From: Sphingomonas sp. Leaf17
Lineage (GTDB): Bacteria; Pseudomonadota; Alphaproteobacteria; Sphingomonadales; Sphingomonadaceae
Direction of reading: 5' to 3'
DNA length: 64,000 bases
Assembly: GCF_001421505.1 (NCBI RefSeq)
Contig: NZ_LMKL01000001.1
Coordinates: 186,001 to 250,000 of the forward strand
Below the pieces are notes generated by a model. The model had not been told where the DNA came from and did no database searches. It saw only the letters and a list, made by a program, of their open reading frames with translations. The translations under genes and the position numbers were made by a program. Shown here in pieces: positions 16,846 to 25,932 of this stretch. Position 1 is the stretch's first letter. Each line of letters starts with the position of its first letter.

Positions 16846-19800
16846 ATGCGCAAGGCCATGCTGAAAGCCGCACTATCCGGCATGATTTCCGGGCTGGCCG
16901 CCTTGACATCTGGGCTGGCCGTTCCCGCCGCCGCCCAGTCCTATGGTCCGATCAACGCCGACCTGCCCACCGGCGGCGAGGCGATCGTTACCCCGTTGGC
17001 GCCCGACGGCACGCCGCGCTTCGCCGGTCAGGACTGGACCCTGTCGACCTGGGTCCAGCCGTGCAGCCTGCCGACCGGCCCCGTCCGCGTCGCCGGCGTC
17101 GGCGATCCGCTGGTCGGGCCGAACCGCTATCTCGCGCTGATCGACGGCCGCCCGGCACTGGTGACGGAGGGCGGGACGCTGGTCGCGGCGGCGAAGCTGG
17201 CACCCGGCGCATGGCGACATATCGGCGCGGTCGTCACCAACGGACAGGCGCAGTTGTTCATCGACGGCAAGCGGGTCGGTCAGGGACCGATGGCGGCGGC
17301 ACCGGTGCCGCTGACCGCACGCCTCGCCCCGCGCGGGATCGGACAGGCCTTTGCCGGACGGGTCGCCGACTTCCGCTTCGATGGCAGCGCGGTGGCGAAC
17401 GACGCGATGCGCGACCGCGCCGATGCGAAACCCGACGTGTCGCTGATCGCGTTCCAGCAGGGCAGCCCGCGCTGGCCGGTGCAGGTTCGCCAGTCGCTCG
17501 GCCAGACCGCGCCCCAGCCGGCATGGACGCTGCCGCGATCGAACGCGCCGATCCCCGATGGCGTGGCCAAGCCGGTATCAACCCTGCCCGCGCTGGTCGC
17601 GACCGGCCCCGGCGCGTGGACCGTCAATGGCTGGCGGCTGGCCGAAGCGCCGAAGGTCACCGCGCCCGGCATGGTCATCAGCCGCGCCGGCTTCGACGCA
17701 TCGGGCTGGTACGCGGCGACCGTGCCCGGCACCGTTCTGACCACATTGGTCGATCGCGGCGTCTATCCCGACCCGGCCTATGGCCTGAACAACATGGTCA
17801 TCCCGGAAAGCCTGGCGCGACAGGATTACTGGTATCGCACCGAGTTCGACGCGCCCGCCGGTGCCGCTCCCCGCCAGTTCCTGACGCTGGACGGCGCGAA
17901 TTACACCGCCGAGGTCTGGCTGAACGGCCAGCCGCTCGGCACGATGAAGGGCGCGTTCATCCGCGGCCGGTTCGACGTGACGGGCAGGCTGCTGCCCGGG
18001 CGCAACGCCATCGCCGTGAAGATTTCACCGCCGCCGCATCCCGGCATCGCGCACGAGGAATCGATGACGGCCGGCGTCGGCGAAAACGGCGGCATGATGA
18101 TGCTCGACGGCCCGACCTTCGTCGCGACCGAAGGGTGGGACTGGATCCCCAGCATCCGCGATCGCAACACCGGCCTGTGGCAGGGCGTCCGCCTGACCGC
18201 GACCGCCGACGCGGCACTGGGTGATGCGCAGGTCGTGACCACCCTGCCCAGGCCCGACAACAGCGTCGCCGATGTCGAGATCACGGTGCCGGTCACCAAC
18301 CTGTCCGACGCACCCGTCACCGCCACCGTCCGCGCCGCCTTTGACGACGTGACGGTCGAACGGCAGGTCGCGCTGTTCCCGCGTCAGGCGACCAGCGTCG
18401 TGTTCAAGCCCGCCGACTTTCCGCAGCTTTCGGTGCAGAACCCGAAGCTCTGGTGGCCCAACGGATATGGCGACCCCGCGCTCCACGACCTGACGCTGAT
18501 CACCAGCATCGGCCAGACCGTCAGCGATACGCGCAAATTGCGCTTCGGCATACGGCAGGTGACCTATGACATCTCGCTGATGGATCAGGCCGGCGACCTC
18601 GACCGCGTCCATATCGACCTCAGCAAGGCGCGCAGCCTCGGCCAGCAGATCGTCGACGGCACGCATGACGGCATCCGCAAGGTGCCCGACGGCTGGGCCG
18701 CCAGCCTGGTGCCGGGTGCGGAAAAATCACCCGCCGTCACCCCCGTCACCGACGCACCCGGCCTGTCGCCCTATCTGGTCATCCGCGTCAACGGCGTGAA
18801 GATCGCGGCGCGCGGCGGCAATATCGGCATGGACGACTTCATGAAGCGGACCGAGCGGTCGCGGCTGGAACCGTATTTCCGGCTGCACCAGGACGCGCAC
18901 CTGAACATCATCCGCAACTGGGTCGGCCAGAACACGCAGGACAGTTTCTTCGACCTCGCCGACGAATATGGCCTGATGGTCCTGAACGATTTCTGGGAAT
19001 CGACGCAGGATTACAATATCGAGGCGCAGGATCCCGCGCTGTTCGTCGCCAACGCGACCGACGTGGTCAAACGCTACCGCAACCACCCCTCAATCGTCGC
19101 ATGGTTCGGCCGGAACGAGGGCGTGCCCCAGCCGATCCTGAACGAGGCGCTGCAATCGCTCATCAATACCGAGGACGGCACGCGGCTGTACATGGGATCG
19201 TCCAACCGGGTGAACCTGCAGAACTCCGGCCCGTACAACTGGCGGCCGCCGGTCGAATATTTCACCGAGCTGGCCAAGGGCTTTTCGGTCGAGAGCGGCA
19301 CCCCGTCGCTGCCGACGCTGGAGGCGTGGAAACGCGCGATCCCCGCCGCCGACCGCTGGCCCATCGGCGACGTCTGGGCCTATCACGACTGGCACCAGAC
19401 CGGGAACGGCGCGGTCAAGACCTACATGGACGCGCTGGAGGCGCGCTTCGGCCCCGGCACCAGCCTGGAGGATTTCGAGCGCAAGGCGCAGATGATGCAG
19501 TATGAATCCTACCGCGCCATCTTCGAGGGGATGAACGCCGGCCTGTGGACGCAGAACAGCGGCCGGATGCTGTGGATGACGCAGCCGGCGTGGCCGTCCT
19601 CCGCGTGGCAGATCTTCTCGTCCGACTACGACACGCAGGCCAGCTTCTACGGCGTGAAGAAGGCGTCGGAGCCGGTCCACGTTCAGATGAACCTGCCCGA
19701 TCACAAGGTCGTGCTGGTTAACAACCGCCTCGCCGACCTGACCGGCGTGACGGTGACCGCCAAGGTCGTCGGCCTCGACAACACGGTGCTCGCGCAGAAC

Positions 19801-20280
19801 AGCACGACGCTGACCGCGCCCCACGAACAGGCGACCGACGCCTTCACCCTCGACCTTGCGCCCGCGCTGGCCAGGGGGGTGGCGCTGGTCCGGCTGGACG
19901 CGACCGACGCCATGGGCAATGTTTTGTCGACCAACACCTATTGGCAGGCCGCCGGCGATGCGCAGTACCGCGCGCTGAACGATCTCGCGAAGGTGGTGCT
20001 GGAGGCGCAGACGAAAATATCGAGCGAGGGCGACGACGGGGTGATGACCGTCATCCTGCGCAACGCCGCCGCCGTGCCCGCGATCGAAACCAAGCTGACC
20101 GCGTTCAACGGCGACGGATCCCAGATCCTGCCCGCCTATTTCAGCGACAACTACGTCACCCTCCTGCCCGGCGAGACCCGGACGGTCACCGTCCATTATC
20201 CCGCCGCCAAGGCCCAGCGCCCTTACGTCGCACTGCGCGGCTGGAACGTCACCAACGCCCGCGTGGGGACCGCGAAATGA
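16846..20280 (+). CDS. Exported LamG-like/GH2 glycoside hydrolase
   Basis: The 1144-residue exported protein has a signal peptide (1-30). Next is a LamG/concanavalin-like jelly-roll of about 150 residues (WTLSTWVQPCSLPTGP...GAWRHIGAVVTNGQAQLFIDGKRVG). A glycoside hydrolase family 2 architecture follows: sugar-binding, immunoglobulin-like and TIM-barrel domains. The acid/base glutamate is probably E758 in WFGRNEG and the nucleophile E816 in FSVESGTPSLP, a pattern close to exo-beta-glucosaminidase/mannosidase-like GH2 members rather than LacZ. The ATG at 16846 is preferred over 16840 because GAGGGG then lies 6 nt upstream. It is the first gene of a five-gene operon and overlaps the GH97 gene by 4 nt. 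The exact glycosidic specificity is unknown. Confidence 0.85.
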   Translation: MRKAMLKAALSGMISGLAALTSGLAVPAAAQSYGPINADLPTGGEAIVTPLAPDGTPRFAGQDWTLSTWVQPCSLPTGPVRVAGVGDPLVGPNRYLALIDGRPALVTEGGTLVAAAKLAPGAWRHIGAVVTNGQAQLFIDGKRVGQGPMAAAPVPLTARLAPRGIGQAFAGRVADFRFDGSAVANDAMRDRADAKPDVSLIAFQQGSPRWPVQVRQSLGQTAPQPAWTLPRSNAPIPDGVAKPVSTLPALVATGPGAWTVNGWRLAEAPKVTAPGMVISRAGFDASGWYAATVPGTVLTTLVDRGVYPDPAYGLNNMVIPESLARQDYWYRTEFDAPAGAAPRQFLTLDGANYTAEVWLNGQPLGTMKGAFIRGRFDVTGRLLPGRNAIAVKISPPPHPGIAHEESMTAGVGENGGMMMLDGPTFVATEGWDWIPSIRDRNTGLWQGVRLTATADAALGDAQVVTTLPRPDNSVADVEITVPVTNLSDAPVTATVRAAFDDVTVERQVALFPRQATSVVFKPADFPQLSVQNPKLWWPNGYGDPALHDLTLITSIGQTVSDTRKLRFGIRQVTYDISLMDQAGDLDRVHIDLSKARSLGQQIVDGTHDGIRKVPDGWAASLVPGAEKSPAVTPVTDAPGLSPYLVIRVNGVKIAARGGNIGMDDFMKRTERSRLEPYFRLHQDAHLNIIRNWVGQNTQDSFFDLADEYGLMVLNDFWESTQDYNIEAQDPALFVANATDVVKRYRNHPSIVAWFGRNEGVPQPILNEALQSLINTEDGTRLYMGSSNRVNLQNSGPYNWRPPVEYFTELAKGFSVESGTPSLPTLEAWKRAIPAADRWPIGDVWAYHDWHQTGNGAVKTYMDALEARFGPGTSLEDFERKAQMMQYESYRAIFEGMNAGLWTQNSGRMLWMTQPAWPSSAWQIFSSDYDTQASFYGVKKASEPVHVQMNLPDHKVVLVNNRLADLTGVTVTAKVVGLDNTVLAQNSTTLTAPHEQATDAFTLDLAPALARGVALVRLDATDAMGNVLSTNTYWQAAGDAQYRALNDLAKVVLEAQTKISSEGDDGVMTVILRNAAAVPAIETKLTAFNGDGSQILPAYFSDNYVTLLPGETRTVTVHYPAAKAQRPYVALRGWNVTNARVGTAK

Positions 20281-22280
20281 ATGATTGTCTGTCCACCTTC
20301 ATCCCCGTCGCCCTCGCGAAGGCGGGTATGGTGGCGCTGATGGCTACCCCAGCCACCGCCCAGACAACGCCCGCGCCCGCCCCCAGCGTGACCTCCCCGG
20401 ACGGCCGCGTCACCGTCACGATGGGCACCAGTGCCGACACCCAGCCGACTTACACGCTCGCCGTCGCCGGCCGCACGCTCATCACCCCCTCCCCGCTCGG
20501 CCTTGAGTTCGAGCGTTATGCCAAGCTGGCCAACGGCCTCGCCGTCGCCAGCGTCGACCGGCGCGCCGGCGAGGATCGCTACACATTGCCGGCGGGCAAG
20601 GTGTCGTCGGTCGCCGAACGCTATAGCGAAATCACGGTCCATTACGCGGAACCGACCGACCAGCGCCGCCGCCTCGACATCGTCGTGCGTGCCTATGACA
20701 CCGGCATCGCCATCCGCTACCGCGTGCCCGCCCAGCCGAATGTTAAGGCACTGCGGATCGCCAACGAACTGACCCAGTTCGCCTTTGCCGGCGACTATGC
20801 CTGCACCGGCCTGAACCTCGGCAGCTTTGGCACCAGTCACGAGGGCGAGTATGATCCCGTCCGCGCCTCCGCGATCCGCCCGCACAATCTGTACGAACTG
20901 CCGCTCGTCTGCGAAACCGGCCCCGGCGCACCCACGATCGCCATCGCCGAGGCCGCGGTCGAAAACTGGCCGGCGATGTACCTGACCGGCACCGAAACCG
21001 GTGCGACCGGCGTGGCCGCGAAACTCGCGCGCCGCCCCGACGATCCCGACATTGCGGTGAAGATCGACGTCGGCACCGGCGGCATCCAGTCGCCGTGGCG
21101 CGTCGTCATGGTCGGCACGACACCGGGATCGTTGATCGAAAACACCTTGCTGACCTCGCTCAACCCGCCCGCGCAAGGCGATTTCGCCTGGGTGAAGCCA
21201 GGCAAGACCGCCTGGGACTGGTGGTCCGGCCCGATCCTTGCCAGCGTGCCCGACGCCGGCACCAACGACGCGACGATCAGGGGCTATATCGACTTCGCGG
21301 CAGCGCAGAAGCTGCCCTACATGATGGTCGACGAGGGCTGGTATGTGAACGCCGGCGGCGGCGCGATGCTGAAGCCGGGCGCCGATCCGCTGACCGTCGT
21401 GCCGGCCGTGAACCTGCCGGCGATGGTCGAATATGGCCGCCAGCGCGGCGTCGGCCTGATCGTGTGGGTCCACTGGAAGCTGCTCGATGCCGACATGGAC
21501 CGGATCCTCGCGCAGTATGAACGCTGGGGGCTGAAGGGGATCAAGGTCGACTTCATGAACCGCGACGATCAGGAGATGATCGGTTTCTATCACCGCATCG
21601 CCGCCGCGACCGCGAAGCATCACCTGCTGCTCGACCTGCACGGCGCGACGCATCCGTGGGGCATGACCCGGACATGGCCCAACTACGTCACGCAGGAAGG
21701 CGTGCTGGGCGCGGAATACAATAAGTGGACAAAGCGGATCACCGCGCGCCACAACATCACGCTGGCCTATACAAGGATGCTCGCCGGGCCGATGGACTAT
21801 ACGCCCGGTGGCTTCCGCAACTGCAGCCCCGAGGCGTTCCGCATCACCGCCACCGCGCCCGAGGTGCAGACGACGCGTGGGGCGGGCCTTGCCATGTACG
21901 TCGTCTATGAAAGCCCGCTGGCCAGCGTCGCCGACAGCCCCGACGCCTATCGGGGGGCGAGCGGCGTGGACTTCCTCGCCGCCGTGCCCGCAACCTGGGA
22001 CGAGACACGGTTCCTGTCCGGCGAACTGGGCGAGCACATCGCCGTCGCCCGGCGCAGCGGCGACCGGTGGTATGTCGGTGCGATGACCGATGCCGCCCGC
22101 ACCGTCACCGTACCGCTGAGCCTCCTGAAGGCCGGACGCTACACCGCCACGCGTTGGCAGGACGGCACCAGCCCGACCGACGTCACCCGCGATCAGGTGC
22201 CCGTCACCGCGCGCGACACGCTCACCCTGACGCTCGCCCGCACCGGCGGCGGCGTCGCGATCCTGGAACCGGCACGATGA
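20277..22280 (+). CDS. Glycoside hydrolase family 97, retaining-type (alpha-galactosidase-like)
   Basis: The 667-residue protein has an export signal and the GH97 layout: N-terminal beta-domain, TIM barrel (KTAWDWWSGP... near 310) and C-terminal beta-domain. GH97 contains inverting glucosidases (SusB type) and retaining galactosidases. Here the barrel carries an aspartate, D425, in IKVDFMNRDDQ, where retaining members have their nucleophile. The SusB general-base glutamate is replaced (HGATHPWG), and E480 in GAEYNKW fits the acid/base, 55 residues after D425. I therefore predict a retaining alpha-D-galactosidase or beta-L-arabinopyranosidase. It starts at ATG 20277, overlapping the GH2 stop (ATGA), and the porter gene overlaps its own stop in the same way. 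Confidence 0.85.
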   Translation: MNDCLSTFIPVALAKAGMVALMATPATAQTTPAPAPSVTSPDGRVTVTMGTSADTQPTYTLAVAGRTLITPSPLGLEFERYAKLANGLAVASVDRRAGEDRYTLPAGKVSSVAERYSEITVHYAEPTDQRRRLDIVVRAYDTGIAIRYRVPAQPNVKALRIANELTQFAFAGDYACTGLNLGSFGTSHEGEYDPVRASAIRPHNLYELPLVCETGPGAPTIAIAEAAVENWPAMYLTGTETGATGVAAKLARRPDDPDIAVKIDVGTGGIQSPWRVVMVGTTPGSLIENTLLTSLNPPAQGDFAWVKPGKTAWDWWSGPILASVPDAGTNDATIRGYIDFAAAQKLPYMMVDEGWYVNAGGGAMLKPGADPLTVVPAVNLPAMVEYGRQRGVGLIVWVHWKLLDADMDRILAQYERWGLKGIKVDFMNRDDQEMIGFYHRIAAATAKHHLLLDLHGATHPWGMTRTWPNYVTQEGVLGAEYNKWTKRITARHNITLAYTRMLAGPMDYTPGGFRNCSPEAFRITATAPEVQTTRGAGLAMYVVYESPLASVADSPDAYRGASGVDFLAAVPATWDETRFLSGELGEHIAVARRSGDRWYVGAMTDAARTVTVPLSLLKAGRYTATRWQDGTSPTDVTRDQVPVTARDTLTLTLARTGGGVAILEPAR

Positions 22281-23617
22281 CGAACACCACGACCAGAAAA
22301 GGGCGCGGCGTCCTGATCGCCAGCATCGGCACCGCCGCGCTGGCCGGCCTGTTGTTCGGCTTCGACACTGCGGTCATCGCCGGCGTCACCGGCGACCTGA
22401 CCCGGCTCTACGGCCTCAGCCCGGAGACGCTGGGCGTCACCGTGTCGGCGGCCTTGTGGGGTACGATGATCGGCGCGATCGTCACCGGCAAGCCCGGCGA
22501 CCTTTACGGCAGCCGCCGTGTGCTGGCGGTGCTGGGCGTGTTGTACGTCATCGCCGGTCTTGGCTGCGCGCTGGTGACCGACTGGTACGCCTTCCTCGCC
22601 TTCCGCTTCGCCTGTGGCCTCGCGATCGGCGGGTCGTCGGTGCTGGCCCCGGTCTACATCGCCGAGATCGCCCCGCCGAAGCAGCGCGGCCTGCTGGTCG
22701 GCCTGTTCCAGCTGGCGATCGTCACCGGCATCCTCGTCGCCTATCTCAGCAACGCCATCGTCGCCGGACTGGTCGAAACCGATGCCTGGCGCTGGAAGCT
22801 GGGCGTCACCGCCGCACCGGCGATCCTGTTCCTCGTCCTGCTCGCGCGCATCCCGGATTCGCCGCGCTGGCTGCTGACCAGGGGGCGTGACGCCGACGCG
22901 CGTACCGCGCTTGCCCGGATCGGACTTGCCTCGGCCGAGGCGGAGGCTGAAATCGCCTCTGCTCGCGCGGCGGCCCTTGCCGATACCGGCGGGGCGAAGC
23001 TCTCCTGGTCGCGCCACCGCCGGCCGATCCTGCTCGCGATCCTGCTGGCGATGTTCAACCAGCTCGCCGGGATAAACGCGGTCCTTTATTATCTGAACGA
23101 CATCTTTGCCGGCGCGGGCGACGTCTCGCCCGATCGACAGGCGATCCTGATCGGCTGCGCGAACCTTGCCTTCACCCTGCTCGGCATGGTCCTGATCGAC
23201 CGGGTCGGACGCAAGACGCTGCTCGCGGTCGGCGCGGCCGGCATGACCGTGTGCCTGTCGATCGCCGCCGCCGTGCTGTTTGGCGCAGCCGGACGGGGGC
23301 TGCTGCTGCCCGCACTGGTCGGCTTCATCGCCTTCTTCGCGACCAGCCAGGGCGCGGTCATCTGGGTCTATCTCAGCGAGATCTTCCCGCAGGCCGTCCG
23401 CGCGCGCGGCAGCGGCCTTGGCGCCAGCACCCACTGGCTGATGAATGCGGTCATCGCCAGTATCTTCCCGGTGATGGCGGCATGGTCGGCGGGCGCGCCC
23501 TTCGTCCTGTTCGCGGTCGCGATGGCGGTGCAGTGCGTCGTCGTGCTGATCTTCTTTCCGGAAACCAAGGGCGTCGCGCTGGACGACATGCACGCCCGCA
23601 TGGAGACGCCCGCATGA
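22277..23617 (+). CDS. Sugar porter of the major facilitator superfamily
   Basis: The 446-residue protein has 12 predicted membrane helices and sugar-porter signatures: LFGFDTAVIAGV in helix 1, GSRRV after helix 2, RIPDSPRWLLTRGR before the central loop, IDRVGRKTLL, and a terminal FPETKG. Such proteins import monosaccharides, usually with protons, across the inner membrane. It starts at ATG 22277 overlapping the GH97 stop, and its own stop overlaps the SGNH gene start, so its expression is tied to the hydrolases. It most likely takes up the sugar released by the GH2/GH97 enzymes. Confidence 0.92.
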   Translation: MTNTTTRKGRGVLIASIGTAALAGLLFGFDTAVIAGVTGDLTRLYGLSPETLGVTVSAALWGTMIGAIVTGKPGDLYGSRRVLAVLGVLYVIAGLGCALVTDWYAFLAFRFACGLAIGGSSVLAPVYIAEIAPPKQRGLLVGLFQLAIVTGILVAYLSNAIVAGLVETDAWRWKLGVTAAPAILFLVLLARIPDSPRWLLTRGRDADARTALARIGLASAEAEAEIASARAAALADTGGAKLSWSRHRRPILLAILLAMFNQLAGINAVLYYLNDIFAGAGDVSPDRQAILIGCANLAFTLLGMVLIDRVGRKTLLAVGAAGMTVCLSIAAAVLFGAAGRGLLLPALVGFIAFFATSQGAVIWVYLSEIFPQAVRARGSGLGASTHWLMNAVIASIFPVMAAWSAGAPFVLFAVAMAVQCVVVLIFFPETKGVALDDMHARMETPA

Positions 23618-24366
23618 CCCGATACTGGATCGCCGCCGCCATGGCCCTGCTCACCGCCGCCACGCCCGCCCTCGCGCAGACCGATGCGCAACGCCAGCAA
23701 TGGGCGCGCGAGGACGAGGAGCGCCTGCACACCGACTGGAGTCACCTGAAACGCTATCAGGCGGCCAATGCCGCGCTGGTGCCGACGCCCGGCCACCCCC
23801 GCATCGTCTTCATCGGCGATTCGATCACGCAGGGCTGGTTCGACCGCGTCCCCGCCTTCTTCACCCCCGGCCGGATCGGGCGCGGCATCAGCGGCCAGAC
23901 GACGCCGCAGATGCTCGTCCGCTTTCGCCAGGACGTGATCGACCTGAAGCCCGACGTCGTCCAGATCATGGCCGGCACCAACGACATCGCCAGCGCGACC
24001 GGGCCGATGACCGTCGAGCAGAGTCAGGCCACGATCATGTCGATGGCCGAACTCGCGCGCGCGCACGGCATCCGCGTCATCCTCGCCTCGATCCCGCCGG
24101 CCGATCATTTCGAATGGCGGCCCGGCCTCGTCACCGCGCCCCGGATCGCGATAATGAACGCCTGGCTGCGCGACTATGCCGCGCGCACGGGTGCCACCTA
24201 CGCCGATTACTGGCGTGTCCTGCACGACGGTGACGCCCTGCGAGCCGACTACGGCAGCGACGGGGTCCATCCAAACGAGGCCGGCTATGCGGCGATGGCC
24301 CCGGTGGCCGAGGCGGCGATCAAGGCCGCCCTGGCCAAACCCGCGCCAAAGGCGATCGCCCGATGA
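23614..24366 (+). CDS. Exported SGNH/GDSL-type hydrolase (candidate carbohydrate esterase)
   Basis: The 250-residue protein has a signal peptide (MTRYWIAAAMALLTAATPALA) and all four SGNH blocks. The nucleophile is S70 in IGDSITQGW, with the glycine block GRGISGQTT, the asparagine block AGTNDI, and the catalytic Asp-His pair in DGVHPNEAGY. Members secreted with glycoside hydrolases are often acetylesterases that deacylate polysaccharides; that is the likely role here, by context. It overlaps the porter gene upstream and the carboxylesterase gene downstream by 4 nt each. Confidence 0.88.
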   Translation: MTRYWIAAAMALLTAATPALAQTDAQRQQWAREDEERLHTDWSHLKRYQAANAALVPTPGHPRIVFIGDSITQGWFDRVPAFFTPGRIGRGISGQTTPQMLVRFRQDVIDLKPDVVQIMAGTNDIASATGPMTVEQSQATIMSMAELARAHGIRVILASIPPADHFEWRPGLVTAPRIAIMNAWLRDYAARTGATYADYWRVLHDGDALRADYGSDGVHPNEAGYAAMAPVAEAAIKAALAKPAPKAIAR

Positions 24367-25811
24367 TCCTCGCCGCCCTGCTGCTGGCGACCGCCGGCCC
24401 GGTTGTCGTGACCGATGACGGCCCGGTGCGCGGCGACAGTGCCGGCGCGGGCGCGGTATTCCGCGGCATCCCCTATGCCGCGCCACCGGTCGGCCCGTCA
24501 CGCTGGCGTGCACCACGACGTCCCGCCCGCTGGACCGCCCCGCGCGACACGACCGGCCCCCACGCCGCCTGCCCGCAGATCGCCGCCGGCTGGAATGACA
24601 CCGCGGCGGCGGCCAGCGACGAGAACTGCCTGTTCCTCGACGTCCGCACGCCCCGGCTGACGGCAGGCGCGAAGCTGCCGGTGATGGTGTGGATCCACGG
24701 CGGCAGCAACCGCGCGGGCAGCGGCAGCGGCACCGTCGATTCGCGGATCACCGACGACGGTATCGTGCTGGTCAGCATCCAGTACCGGCTCGGCGCGCTC
24801 GGCTTCCTGTCGCACCCGACACTCAGCGCCGAACAGGGTGGCCGATCCGGCAATTACGGCCTGATGGATCAGCAGGCCGCGCTTGGCTGGGTCCGGCGCA
24901 ACATCGCAGCGTTCGGCGGCGACCCCGCGCGCGTGACGATCGCGGGAGAGTCCGCCGGCGCACAGGATGTCGGGCTGCACCTGCTGTCGCCCGGATCACG
25001 CGGGCTGTTCGCGCGGGCCATCGCCGAAAGCGGCACCGCCGGCTTCGGCCTGCCACCGCGCAGCCTGGCGCAGAACGAGGCACTCGGCACGCTGATCGGG
25101 CGGCAAGCCGGGCTGACGGCGCAGACCCCGGCCGCCTTGCGCGCGCTGTCGGTGGCGCAGGTGCTGAAGGCGGACACGGACGTCAACGTTCCCAACCTCG
25201 ACGACGACAGCTTCATCTGGTTGCAGGCGGTGGTCGACGGCCGCGTCCTGACCGAAGCCCCCGCAAGCGCGCTGGCGCACGGCCAATTCGCCCGCGTGCC
25301 GCTCCTGATTGGCGTCAACGCCAGGGAACTGACCCTGCATGGCGGTCGCCCCGCCGCCGCGGCCACGGTCCGTCGCGAATTCGGTGCGAACGCCACGGCC
25401 GCGCTGGCGCTGTACGGCCTGCAACCGGGGGGCACGCCGGTCGACGATCCCCGCCTTGGCGACGTCACCCGGCAACTGGCGACCGACCTCACCTTCCGCT
25501 GTCCGGCCATCGCCGTCGCGAACGCCTTTGCCGCGCGCGGCGTGCCGGTGTGGCACTATCAGTTCGATTACGGCGCGGACGTCAGCCACGCCAGCGAACT
25601 GCGCTATGTCTTCGGTGAAACGAAGCCGGGCGAACCGCCGATGCGCCGCTACTGGAGCAATTTCGTCAGGGGCGGAACGCCCAATGGTGCGTCGTTACCC
25701 GTCTGGCCCGCCTATGCCCGCGGCCGTGCGTACATGGCGTTCGACCAGACCGGACCTGTGGCAAAGCAGAACCTGCGCGGGGCGATCTGCGCCTTGCGAG
25801 CGGTGCCCTGA
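24363..25811 (+). CDS. Type-B carboxylesterase
   Basis: The 482-residue protein belongs to the carboxylesterase/lipase type-B alpha/beta hydrolases. The nucleophile S197 is in AGESAGAQDV, the oxyanion loop is WIHGGSN, and the histidine lies in VSHASELRYVFGE. The acidic residue is probably the glutamate in GVNARELTLHGG. A short hydrophobic N-terminus (MILAALLLATAGPVVV) suggests export. It is the last gene of the five-gene operon, overlapping the SGNH gene by 4 nt. Two esterases in one glycan operon suggest an acylated or feruloylated substrate, which is inference. Confidence 0.9.
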   Translation: MILAALLLATAGPVVVTDDGPVRGDSAGAGAVFRGIPYAAPPVGPSRWRAPRRPARWTAPRDTTGPHAACPQIAAGWNDTAAAASDENCLFLDVRTPRLTAGAKLPVMVWIHGGSNRAGSGSGTVDSRITDDGIVLVSIQYRLGALGFLSHPTLSAEQGGRSGNYGLMDQQAALGWVRRNIAAFGGDPARVTIAGESAGAQDVGLHLLSPGSRGLFARAIAESGTAGFGLPPRSLAQNEALGTLIGRQAGLTAQTPAALRALSVAQVLKADTDVNVPNLDDDSFIWLQAVVDGRVLTEAPASALAHGQFARVPLLIGVNARELTLHGGRPAAAATVRREFGANATAALALYGLQPGGTPVDDPRLGDVTRQLATDLTFRCPAIAVANAFAARGVPVWHYQFDYGADVSHASELRYVFGETKPGEPPMRRYWSNFVRGGTPNGASLPVWPAYARGRAYMAFDQTGPVAKQNLRGAICALRAVP

Positions 25812-25841
25812 AAGCCGAGAGCCGCACGAGACAACGCAAAC

Positions 25842-25871
25842 AAAAAACCACCCCGGCATCCGCCGGGGTGG
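25842..25871 (-). terminator. Rho-independent terminator after the ROK kinase gene (possibly bidirectional)
   Basis: A perfect 10-bp stem (CCACCCCGGC/GCCGGGGTGG, 25848-25871, ATCC loop) is preceded on the plus strand by six A residues. Read on the minus strand it is a GC hairpin followed by TTTTTT, 62 nt beyond the kinase stop. It lies between convergent transcription units. Confidence 0.8.
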
Positions 25872-25932
25872 CATAGGTACTGCAGGCAACAACGGCGTCC
25901 TGTACTGTCGCCGACAGACCCGCCGCCCGCCG

